Position numbers and translations under genes: made by a program. This document shows positions 24,828-33,479 of a stretch of 64,000 nt of DNA, one piece after another. The notes under the pieces were generated by a model. That model ran no database searches, was not told the DNA's origin, and saw only the letters and a list, made by a program, of their open reading frames with translations. This DNA comes from Perca fluviatilis (taxonomy: Eukaryota; Chordata; Actinopteri; Perciformes; Percidae), in NCBI RefSeq assembly GCF_010015445.1, contig NC_053133.1, positions 558,001-622,000 on the forward strand, in the 5' to 3' direction. Each line of letters begins with the position of its first letter. Position 1 is the stretch's first letter.

Positions 24828-25390
24828 GGCCGGTTACACACTGGATGCGTCGCGCGAGCGTGTCAGCTGCGTGGCGTGTCCGTTTATATTTCGGCTCCTA
24901 TGTTAACAGGTTAGAGCTTACACACTGCCTGCGTAACACGCACGCCGCGCAGAAAACGCGTGCCTCCTAGAAATTTTTCACGTGACATGCAAGCGTGTTG
25001 GAAGCGTTCCCAGGCAAAATAGAATAGGAAAAGATGTTTATATGTCGTTTAGACACGAATACATATTAATAAATGACATGTTGATGTTTGAAAGTCTCTA
25101 GGTTTTAATATAAATGCAGATATAAATAAAAACAAAAAAAAATTATAATATTGCACCTGTCAATACAGAACGAAATATTCTGTAGCCTATTTTGCCGTCA
25201 ATACTGCCAACGTTGTCTTTGCTCTAATCAAATCAGTATATATTTATGTTTAACATGGTATTTCATTTTATCAATGAGAAACATACATGTGTCCAGACAA
25301 GGCGAGCAGCAGCACGTTTCTGGTGTGTAAAGACCACGCAGCTGACACGCAACAGAAACGCCACGCCACGCAGGCAGTGTGTAACCTGCC
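24828..25390. mobile_element. 563-bp inverted-repeat MITE with TTA duplication (PIF/Harbinger-like)
   Basis: The ends are GGCCGGTTACACACTG and the reverse complement of GGCAGGTTACACACTG, and similarity extends inward past GTGTCAGCTGCGTGG. The trinucleotide TTA flanks both ends (24825-24827 and 25391-25393). Removing the element and one TTA restores SINE sequence across the junction. Three-base TWA duplications are typical of PIF/Harbinger elements. No transposase coding is present, so it is nonautonomous. Confidence 0.75.
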
Positions 25391-25439
25391 TTAGCCTCTG
25401 TACAACAGCCAGTCCCTGAGCGGTCCGCATATCCAAGAG

Positions 25440-25616
25440 CCAAGCAGGAACAAATCAGAGAACCGTTGCCATGGGGTGCTTCCCGCCCTCACCCCCTGTA
25501 GCGGCGCAAGCTCCGAATTGGATCTGCACAGGTACGCTAGGTTATTTACTACCTCAGCGAGTATTTTGCAGTTTTGTTTTCGGCAAGTCACGTTGAGGAA
25601 GATTTCGACTTTGTTG
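25440..25616 (+). promoter_or_regulatory. Possible 5' leader exon of the degenerate gene
   Basis: A locally CpG-richer stretch with CCCCTGTAGCGGCGCAAG precedes two donor-like sites, CACAG/GTACGC near 25530 and TTGTTG/GTAAGT at 25616/25617. An acceptor-like TTACTGACAG lies immediately before the ATG at 26115. This would fit an untranslated first exon, but only splice-site resemblance supports it. The rest of 25617-26112 is AT-rich and would be intron. Confidence 0.25.
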
Positions 25617-26114
25617 GTAAGTTTGTTTACGTTTTTTTTACTGTATTGTAAGTGTCATGTTCAAAGTTACCAAAGGGTCCCCTTGAAAACGATTGATCAC
25701 TCACAGACTGAACTCTGTTTCATTCATAAAGCTTGACTGAGTGAAAGTTATTGTTTTTTTGTTATTGTGTTTTTGGCAAAACGTTAGCATTAGCCTACCA
25801 TTGATGATAAATCACTGCTAGTAATTAGGAGAGCCTTTATTACTATATAATACCATCAAGCTATAGGTATGTGTGTGTGGGAGTCTCGGTACAGTGTCAT
25901 TCTCTTTTTCCCCCCTGTAATGTTGGCTACCTGATATGTTGAAGTAGCTAGTCCACCTGCATTGATATGGGGTGGTTCATATATAGCCTTAGCGCTATCT
26001 GGTCATCATGTTTCTAACTTTTTTAATAGTCTTTAAGATGTATCATTAGGCTAATCTTCTGATAGGTGTTCAGATAAACATGAGGTTTTAACATTGTCTT
26101 CCTTACTGACAGAT

Positions 26115-26776
26115 ATGGAGCCAAAGTTTAGAAAGAGGGCTGATGGGACAGTCAATTTAAATGACTCCCATGATGCTGGTCGGGTGAAGAGCAGAGCCGC
26201 GTCCTCTTCCACCAGACGAGGTGTTGGAGTCGGCCAAGCGAGCTGCAGCTGAGCAAGGTCACGACCCAGAAGATGAGGTCTGTGTGGTGGGTCTGCATAA
26301 GCTGCAGGTTGGTGTTTTCAGGGGGCAGACATTCAGGTGGGTCCTGGAGAATGCTCTTAGGTATGGTGGGTACCTGGTGGCTTCCGTGATCAGGGAGAGT
26401 GAGAGGGGTGAGTTGAAGGACGCCCTGGCCAACAGCGTCAACAAGAAAGCCTTCTGACGCTACATGGAGATGTTCCCTGAGAGCTGGGAGGCTATCTCCA
26501 TAAAGATGCAACGGGCGCCGAGCACCCAATCATCCTCCTCCACATCATCTGTCAGCGGTGCCTCAGCCTCAGCCTCTGCTGCAGCATCCACCGCAGTGCC
26601 ACCCACCAGCTGGCCCCAAGCCTCTGCATCGCCATCCACTAGCGATGCCCCTTCCACCATGTGTGTGCCGGTCACATTAATGCGTGCATTGCTGGTGGGA
26701 AAGAGTCGGAGCCAAAGGAGCCTTGACATATCGGTCAGAAGACTTGTCTTTTCTTCTGCCAACAGGTTTCAGCCTA
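26115..26776 (+). pseudogene. Block 1 of the broken gene: N-terminal region
   Basis: Starts MEPKFRKRADGTVNLNDSHD after an acceptor-like CTGACAG. The frame changes near 26218, then reads ESAKRAAAEQGHDPEDEVCV to VNKKAF. A TGA stop at 26458-26460 is followed in the same frame by RYMEMFPESWEAISIKMQRA and a Ser/Ala-rich linker. Cysteine-poor and hydrophilic. A GTAAGT donor lies at 26777, although another acceptor-like site (TTCTGCCAACAG) ends at 26765, so the end is uncertain. The single-base stop could be a C-to-T change. Confidence 0.55.
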
Positions 26777-26876
26777 GTAAGTCTGATGTAATTACAGGTG
26801 TGTGATGCCAATAGTAATATGAATACACATACATAAAGAATTTTTTTTTAGACTCAATCATTATTATCTTCTCCAG

Positions 26877-27026
26877 CCATTCCAGCAGTGCCATCACGAG
26901 GCTCTTCGGAGCACGTCCGTCCATCAGTACCAGCAGCAGTGCCGTGTGGATTGGAGCCAGCGTGTGCCGTGGATGACAGCGACCTGTTCATGGCAGCAGA
27001 GCATGTGGAGGAGGCGATAGCAGCAC
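26877..27026 (+). pseudogene. Block 2 of the broken gene
   Basis: An open 150-nt block between TTCTCCAG and CAC/GTGAGA. It reads IPAVPSRGSSEHVRPSV and later DDSDLFMAAEHVEEAIAA. The Pro/Ser-rich linker followed by an acidic helix fits the region between N-terminal and Cys-rich parts of such proteins. No stop or frameshift is seen in it. Confidence 0.45.
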
Positions 27027-27405
27027 GTGAGATACAATTCAGTTTGATTGAAATGAAATGTTATTAGCATGCCTGTAGATACAACATCAATTTTTTTGTG
27101 AGATAGTAGAATAATAGTACTAAAATGACATATACAAATTACAAAAACACAGCTGATGCAATGTGCAGAAAACAATAAATACAAATAGGGCTGGGACGTT
27201 TACCGCATTACAGCAAAATAACATTGGCCTGCACATGTGTGCACGTTGTGTCTAATGACATGAGACATTTCTCCGTTCTCAGCTGAGGTAGACACATTAA
27301 CTAGCTTAACAAGCTGCAGTGTTTACCATTGCACATTAGCCTAGTGAGTGTTCAGCACAAAATACATAAAACAGGAGCCTTGTGTTCTGTTTCAGAAAAA
27401 AAAAA

Positions 27406-27508
27406 GCCCCCGGGCGGGGGGGGCCCCCCCCCTCCCCCGCGCCCCCCCCCCCCGGGGCCCCCCCCCCCCTTTTTTGTTTGTTTGGGGGCCCCGGCCCCCC
27501 CCCGCCAG
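27406..27508. other. Extreme G/C homopolymer tract, possible assembly artefact
   Basis: A run of A's is followed by long alternating C and G homopolymers, interrupted by TTTTTTGTTTG near 27471. It abuts block 3 and coincides with loss of expected coding sequence. Such tracts are error-prone in sequencing, so real length and content are doubtful. Confidence 0.7.
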
Positions 27509-28507
27509 AGCTGGACTTCACCAGGGTAGACAGGATGTGGTGCCCCCGCAGCCATCACTGCGCTTTTTCAGCGCTTATTTCTACGTCCCATATTTTCTGA
27601 TATAAAACAAAAATTGAAAACAAGTCAAAGGGTTATGGTGGCAGAGTATCTGGCCTGCAAGGGGTGCAAGCGGAAGGTCATCAGGTTTTTTGGGCGAGTC
27701 CTGAAAATGGACTCAACCAAGAAGATTGTGAAGAAGCTGGCACACCACTCCACAGCATCATGGGCCACCAACATTGGCAATGAGCACGGGCAGGTGATCA
27801 TGTCCGTGCTGACGGCCAGTGAGGGCTATGGCCTCGGGCCACTGATTGGTGGCCTCGTCAGCCGCTACAGGGACGCTGGGGTGTCGCATCCTGAGGTGTT
27901 TTATGTGGACCTGGACTGCTGCGGATCCACACATTTGCCCAGGCTGTCCAGGACGTGGTGCTGATACGCCTGGACATATGGCACTACATGCGGAGGATTG
28001 CCGTTCGGTGCGCCACAGACTCCCACTCTCTCTACGCTGGCTTCATGAACAAACTGAACCAGTGTATTTTCATCTGGGATGAGGACGACGTGCGTGCCCT
28101 GATGGCAGCCAAGCGTGCTGAGCTGGCAGCAAGGCACATCCACCCCTCCATCACTGCTGATCTCATGCGACACTTCTCCAGGGCAGAGATGGCGCTGCAC
28201 TGCAGGCAGACCACCAGGAGTAGTGACGAGATGGAGGCACTCATCACCCAGCTCTTGTCGTGTCGTACGATGGGGAGAGGGGGTGCAACACTCTTGGAGT
28301 GCCCCTCTTCCACAGAGAGAGTATGGCGGTGATCTGGAAGGCGCAGAAAAAACACCTTTGCTGCCTCCAGGGCCCCCCCTGGCGTGCAGCTGTATATGCA
28401 GACGGGGACCCTGCAGAAAGGGGGACACACTCTGCCGACCTACAAATGCACCAGGGGGTCAACATCTCTGGAGAGTTTCTATCTCCACATGAACCAGTTC
28501 ATCCCAG
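27509..28507 (+). pseudogene. Block 3 of the broken gene: central conserved region
   Basis: The largest block. After a damaged start (LDFTRVDRMWCPR) it reads VAEYLACKGCKRKV, then jumps to GRVLKMDSTKKIVKKLAHHS, GNEHGQVIMSVLT and FYVDLDCC. The direct join of the Cys patch to LKMDSTKK is shorter than I expect for this family, suggesting an internal deletion. Frame changes occur near 27930, 28255 and at a C7 run near 28373. Later segments are FAQAVQDVVLIRLDIWHYMRR, CNTLGVPLFHRESM and LESFYLHMNQFIPG. The donor is CAG/GTAAAA at 28508. Confidence 0.6.
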
Positions 28508-28599
28508 GTAAAAACTCATCTCAACTTTAGCACAAAAACATATAGATTGATGTAGAGAATTAACGCACAATTGACTAAAACAACTATTACTATCTTCAG

Positions 28600-28809
28600 G
28601 AACTCTCGCCAGTGCAACATTCTTCCAGGCCTATCTATGGTGGATGGCCTTGCCAGGTGGAACGAGGAACGAGGACGGGGTTATGGCTGTGGAGGGGAGA
28701 GTGGAGCCCCACTCCTACAGTGGCCTTCTACGGCATGCTGACAACCAGCTCGCCAAGGAGGTCATAGGAACAAGGGTCCTGACATACACACCTCCACGGA
28801 AATACACTG
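28600..28809 (+). pseudogene. Block 4 of the broken gene
   Basis: Acceptor TATCTTCAG precedes it and donor CTG/GTACAC follows. It reads GTLASATFFQAYLWWMALPG, then VEPHSYSGLLRHADNQLAKE and TYTPPRKYTG. It splices in frame to block 5 through a shared glycine codon (T-G-E-L-V-G). Around the tryptophan pair the frame may slip (ALPGGTRNEDG where LARWNEERG is readable in another frame). Confidence 0.6.
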
Positions 28810-28864
28810 GTACACTTACTTTGTGTCTAAAAAATCTCATTTGAATTAAAACGTTTTGCATCTA

Positions 28865-29316
28865 CAGTGCTCAGCATAAGTGAATACACCCATGCTAAAG
28901 TTGACTGAAAAGAGGAATAAAAAGATCATCTTTTGGAAATTGATCTCAAGGCCTTAATTTAAAAAAATGAGGAAAAATCCAACCTTTAAGGACACTCATT
29001 TTCTTTGTGAATGAATAATGTATCGTAAATAAATAAATGCTCTTCCTTAAAATACAGGGGGCACCCCTATGTTAAATTCCCATAGAGGCAGGCAGATTTT
29101 TATTTTTAAAGGCCAGTTATTTCATGGATCCAGAATACTATGCATCCTGCTAAAGTTCCCTTAGCTTTGGAATTAAAATAGCCCCACATCATCACACATA
29201 TGGATTTTTCCTCATTTTTAAAATTAAGGCATTGAGATCAATTTCCAAAAGATTATTTTTTTATTCCTCTTTTCAGTCAACTATAGCGTGGGTGTATTCA
29301 CTTATGCTGAGCACTG
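28865..29316. mobile_element. 452-bp mariner-like MITE in intron 4
   Basis: Long terminal inverted repeats of about 100 bp start CAGTGCTCAGCATAAGTGAA at the left. The right end is their reverse complement. TA dinucleotides flank both ends (28863-28864 and 29317-29318), the Tc1/mariner target. The centre has no transposase. Arms differ at several positions, such as TAAAGTTGAC against TATAGTTGAC, so the insertion is not very recent. Confidence 0.88.
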
Positions 29317-29348
29317 TACTTGTACATAACCTATAGTTTGATTTTCAG

Positions 29349-29822
29349 GTGAGCTCGTTGGGGTGGAGTATTTGTATCACCAGACTGGCCGTGCACTGGA
29401 GGACTACAAACTCTGCGTTGGAGACAGAGGAGGTGTCTGTGGGCGAGGATGAGGGATATGTTGAGCCTGAGGTAGAGGAGTTAGAGGACTTTACTGTCCC
29501 CATCCTGGAACCTCCCCCACTCACTAGTCCCACTGCCACGGCTGCTTCACTCGGCGCGGGTTCTGCTGATGTAGCACCTGCCACGCCACTCACCAGTGTG
29601 CCCCCAATGTCTGCCGCACCACCCACTAGACGGTCCCCAGCGTCTGCCGCACCACTCACCAGTGTGCCCCCAGCACCTGCCACACCGCCCACCAGTCAGT
29701 CCCCTGCCACTGCAGTGCCCTCTACTGCCCAGTCCCCAGCCGCCACAGGTGTGCTAGCTACAGCCCCTCCACCTGCCACAGGTCCATCTGCTGTAGCTCC
29801 TGATCCTGTGTCTTCATCTGAT
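29349..29822 (+). pseudogene. Block 5 of the broken gene: acidic then Pro/Ala-rich
   Basis: Preceded by ATTTTCAG. It reads GELVGVEYLYHQTGRALEDY, then shifts frame near 29412 to ETEEVSVGEDEGYVEPEVEE and a long Pro/Ser/Thr/Ala linker with internally repeated SVPP and PTSQSPAT-like units. It ends at TCATCTGAT/GTAAGT, a strong donor. The linker is likely disordered and length-variable. Confidence 0.58.
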
Positions 29823-29921
29823 GTAAGTTTTAACTTTTTTTGCAATTGATTTTAAAGAATCAATCCTAACATATAGTGCTTCGCTATAAGTCTGTCACTA
29901 TGTTCCATTTTATTCATCTAG

Positions 29922-30175
29922 AGCTCTGTTGGCCCAGACAACATCCCCGGCTATGCATCAATCCAGGACTTGGCACGCTGCCTTATGGCCCTAAAAAGCC
30001 ACAGCCTTGCCCTAACACAGGAGGAGGCACATCAAATCATAGCCCTCTGGCAGGTCTTGTCTGATTTTGACAAGGGCAGGACAACATACCCTCCTCGTAT
30101 GCAGCAAACCCTAAACACAGGTCGGTTTAGGACCACAAAAAAGATTGTGGCACCAGGGGTGGAGTCCACCAGACG
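29922..30175 (+). pseudogene. Block 6 of the broken gene
   Basis: Acceptor TTCATCTAG precedes it. It joins block 5 in phase and reads SSVGPDNIPGYASIQDLARC, ALTQEEAHQIIALWQVLSDF and TYPPRMQQTLNTGRFRTTKK without a stop. Amphipathic helices are plausible. It ends AGACG/GTACGT. This is one of the best-preserved parts of the locus. Confidence 0.6.
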
Positions 30176-30278
30176 GTACGTTCATTTGATTTTTTTGTTT
30201 GTTTATTTGTTTGTTTTGTTTACAATCTGTGTGACCATAGCTATAATAACCATGTTTTTCACTGCCTTAATTGTCCAG

Positions 30279-30469
30279 GTCTTTCGTTGGGTCGCAACCG
30301 GCTGGTGGAGGCCATCTTCATCCAGCTCTTCATGGCCATCACTGGCCGAAAGAGGAGTCCCGAGAGCAGCCAAAGCCAGTGGACCCAAGTCATCCACGCG
30401 TACAACAACTTACGCCAATGCATTGTAAACAATGCATGTGTGATGAGAGCAGGAAGAGGAGCAAAGTGA
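30279..30469 (+). pseudogene. Block 7 of the broken gene: C terminus
   Basis: After TTGTCCAG, a one-base frame change is needed to read LGRNRLVEAIFIQLFMAITG, QWTQVIHAYNNLRQCIVNN and VMRAGRGAK, then TGA at 30467-30469. The stop is followed within 40 bp by poly(A) signals, which fits a true gene end. Confidence 0.55.
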
Positions 30470-30506
30470 GAAATGATGCACTTGCACTGCTGTATATAGT
30501 TATTTA

Positions 30507-30516
30507 AATAAATAAA
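30507..30516 (+). terminator. Two overlapping AATAAA poly(A) signals
   Basis: AATAAATAAA lies 38 bp after the last stop of the broken gene. It supports this being the 3' end of a once-expressed transcription unit. Confidence 0.5.
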
Positions 30517-31707
30517 TTATTTTGGAATCAATTCCCATTGCCTACAAAATCAGTTGCCTCTGTGTAATTCAATATTCAACTGTATTTTTCTCTGACATGG
30601 TTATGGTAAAGTAATTGATAAGGACTGAAGGTATTCATGAAAATTCATGAAAAGGCCATAAAAAGCCAGGGCTTTTATTTATCCAAATCATCTAACTGAC
30701 CCTGCATTTATGTGGAACAGGCGTCTATATCAGACAGGCCTTTAATTCCTTACACACAAAATTTGACCTCAGCAAAGATGGGAAATATTATGAAATTTAA
30801 CATTTAACACTGTGAATATGTGCCTACCCATATACGAATTAGGCTATCCAAATAAATAACAAATTATGCAAACCAAAAATAAAAAACAGACATTTCTATT
30901 TCCAGGCTTTTATTTCAAGTTTTACAGTATACAACAAAAGAAAATTATGAATAATACTACATTGCAGTTACCTGTTAAGAAGAGAGTAATTTTAAACAGT
31001 CCTGTCCCTCTCAGTGCCTTCAGATTGTATTTATCCTTTAAAAAGATTTAAATTAAAAACAAGAAGTTCATTCAGTCGCATGCATGTGCATGGGATTATC
31101 AGAGCAAATTACACGTGACATTAAGTGAAAAATAAACTTGTGTATCATCCTCATTTCTCCTAGGACATCTGTAGCGTAATTTCACTGCAAATATGAACAT
31201 GCATAGCGGGATTCGAACCGGCACTTTAGGGGGCGCTTTTGGGCAGTTTATGGTGACAAACCTTGACATGTAAGTGCTGGCCTGGTGATAGAATGCAAAA
31301 CCGATTTTACCTTGTCATAGTTGAATAACAACAGTTTGGAGGGTAACTAGGACATACATAGAACCTCAAAATCCCATTGACACCTCTTTCCTCTGCAAAT
31401 CTCACAATGTGAAACTGCCTCTGAAAACGGGTTATAATCAGGGGGTCCTTTGCACATATGTAAGGTTCTTTTATAGGTTTATTATTTAATGATTATTTGC
31501 TGGCCCATTGCCTACAAAATCAGTTGTCCTCGGATAGGAAATAATAATTTCAACTTGATTAAAAAAACAAAAAGTAATAATTTAATTAAATAATATCTTA
31601 ACCACATGAAAAAGTACATTGTAATATGTTTTAAAAACTACAAACAGTGAGTTTTTAACAATATTTACTATTATTTTGTGGTTGCTCAAAATGTGTCCCA
31701 CATATTC
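30517..31707. other. AT-rich DNA, no gene seen
   Basis: No coherent coding sequence. A perfect pol III B-box-like GGTTCGAATCC reads on the minus strand at 31209-31219 next to TTTAGGGGGCGCTTTTG, which resembles the satellite's G-rich core. No A box or tRNA fold was found around it. Confidence 0.55.
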
Positions 31708-32778
31708 GTCACCACCGTCAGATATAAAGCAATAAAATCAGGCAACTACAAGGTCAACTATATTCCTGAGGACCCCATTTTTAAACCTTCAGCTCTACTG
31801 CATGCTTCAAGATCACTCAAGCTCCCTTAAGTCTGCTATTTTCTCTTAAACTTGTTCATATTTTTGGACACTGCTACTGTCACAACCATAACATGTCAAC
31901 ACCGTCTCTTTCGTATAAAAAATATTAGATTAGATTATGACATAAATGTATACTTTTTAAGAAGAGGTCTGAAGTAGCTAGCAACAGAGGGGAAACAAGA
32001 TGGCTAATGATAACTCATGGATATCAGTAGGTTTTTGTCCCCACCGTCAGACGTCACCACCATCAGGTTTTCGTGGATATCCTGGCTGTGGTTCGGCTGC
32101 AGCCTCAAGGCCGAACCACAGCCAGGATATCAAGCCAGGATATCCACAGCCGTGAGCCCGTATTTATTGTGATCAACAATTATATTCTAGCCTCCATTGA
32201 GGACCATTTGGAGGTTTTTGTCACCACCGTTGACTGTACGTCACCACCGTCAAACAGAAAACCTGAAGGTGGGGATGTCTGACGGTGGTGACAAAAACCT
32301 ACTCTTTCACATGATAAGCATTCTCAGGATTGCTATTTTTTGGACCCAATAGTTAAAAAAAGTTGTTAAGCAAGAAGCCATCTTGTGTGGTATACATTTT
32401 GGAATTGTTTGTTGTAATGAGGGCACTGTCACCAGATTAGTGTCACCGCCGTCAGTTCTAAAGTCACCACCGTCAGAGGGAGTTTTATTTGTTTTAAATG
32501 AATATGAGGTAGCACTTTATAATAACTATCCATAAAGTGCTACCGAATATGCTTACAATATGTTTCTTCAGTGCTGTTGAGTTATTAAAGTAATAGTCTC
32601 TTTTAATACAAATAAATGTTTGTTAAATAAAAAAACATAACTTTTTTGTATTTAGGCTTAAAGTAAACGATATTCAACATTTAACAGCATATATGTGTAC
32701 TACGAATGCCAAATAATGATTTAAAAACTCTAAATACATAATGTGCTTTTTATTGTGTCTGACGGTGTTGACAAAAAC
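31708..32778. repeat. Cluster of a GTCACCACCGTCAGA motif in both orientations
   Basis: Copies on the plus strand start at 31708, 32039 (one change), 32053 (one change), 32220, 32240, 32442 (one change) and 32463. Reverse-strand copies lie at 32277 and 32757. A weaker relative is near 31895. Several are joined to a poly-T or poly-A stretch (GTTTTTGTC or GACAAAAAC). No coding frame explains the pattern. The segments 32027-32052 and 32277-32302 form a 26-bp inverted repeat with one mismatch. Confidence 0.85.
32076..32131. repeat. Perfect 22-bp stem, 12-nt loop hairpin
   Basis: The left arm (32076-32097) starts GATATCCTGG. The right arm (32110-32131) is its exact reverse complement. A further partial repeat of the right arm, CCAGGATATCCACAGCC, follows at about 32135. 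It sits between the two arms of the wider inverted repeat at 32027 and 32277. Confidence 0.92.
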
Positions 32779-33229
32779 AAAGTAATAACTGGAAAAACGC
32801 CTATTTTATGAAAAAAATACAAAATGAGGAGGTTGCACTGGTACATCGCTGAACAGCCAAGACCTTGGTCTATAATGATATACCTTCAGATTTTGTAATT
32901 TAACTAACTTTTTATTTTCAAAATTAAAACCTGCTTTATCCAAATTCCCAAGAATCAGTGAAATATAGTTATGCCGAAAGTGTAGCTAGCTAGCTAGCCG
33001 CGATAGCTACCCATAGGATTGAATGGACACTAGCAGCTAACAAAACCCCTCATATTCACAAAAATGCATTAAATTGAAATCGGACACAAGCGTTAGCTTT
33101 GTAAGACCTTAGGGGTAGCTGTTATATAAGTGGCATGACGAAATTCAAACTGTAAATATACTATATTTATGCCGGCAGCTGGCCAGCTCCGCGGAGCCCC
33201 TAACCCTGGTTGTCCAGTAACCCAGAAAC
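32779..33229. other. AT-rich spacer, no gene seen
   Basis: Contains a GCTAGCTAGCTAGC run near 32986 and no supported gene. The last ~100 bp may belong to the dispersed repeat that follows. Confidence 0.5.
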
Positions 33230-33479
33230 GGTGAAATATGAGACCTGCTATCTCGTGTCCAATGTATGTGTATGTCAACCAATCAGCACGCAGCTCATCT
33301 AAATATTCATGAGCATACCATATTTGGAAGAAAAGTTCTCGTTCCAAATAGGGACAAAACACAGGGATGCATAAGGGCCCATAAAGTAGCAACCAGGCAA
33401 TTTTCAGCCCAATCAACCCTATTAGGAGACCTTAAGGAACAGTGTCAAATACCCTATAATCATTCTATCACCCCTTTAA
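33230..33479 (+). repeat. Dispersed repeat R1, copy 2
   Basis: Same order of segments as 21530-21785 (AACCAATCAGCACG, ATGAGCATACCATATTTGG, ATTAGGAGACCTTAAGGAAC, CTATCACCCCTTTAA). The end coincides exactly with the start of the Harbinger-like element at 33480. Confidence 0.75.

Larger units (their letters stand above)
26115..30469 (+). pseudogene. Broken multi-exon, transposase-like teleost gene (DUF6729-group resemblance)
   Basis: Seven coding blocks share one strand, consistent reading and GT-AG borders: 26115-26776, 26877-27026, 27509-28507, 28600-28809, 29349-29822, 29922-30175 and 30279-30469. Recognisable segments in order are an acidic/Ala-Ser-rich N-terminal region, a Cys-rich CKGCKRK patch, GNEHGQVIMSVLT, GLVSRYRDAGVSHPEVFYVD, RLDIWHYMRR, SLESFYLHMNQFIPG, HSYSGLLRHADNQL, GVEYLYHQTG, and a C-terminal GRFRTTKK region. 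From memory this order matches large uncharacterised fish proteins with a DUF6729 domain, thought to be transposon-related. Aspartates in FYVD and RLDIW could belong to an RNase H-like fold (inference). An in-frame stop at 26458, at least five frame changes and a shortened centre argue against function unless some are sequence errors. Confidence 0.6.

Noticed and set aside
27329..27605. Proline/glycine-rich open frames
   Set aside because: They arise from the G/C homopolymer tract, which is probably an artefact.
31209..31219. Perfect B box suggesting a tRNA gene
   Set aside because: No A box at the right distance and no cloverleaf stems. Treated as a remnant or chance match.
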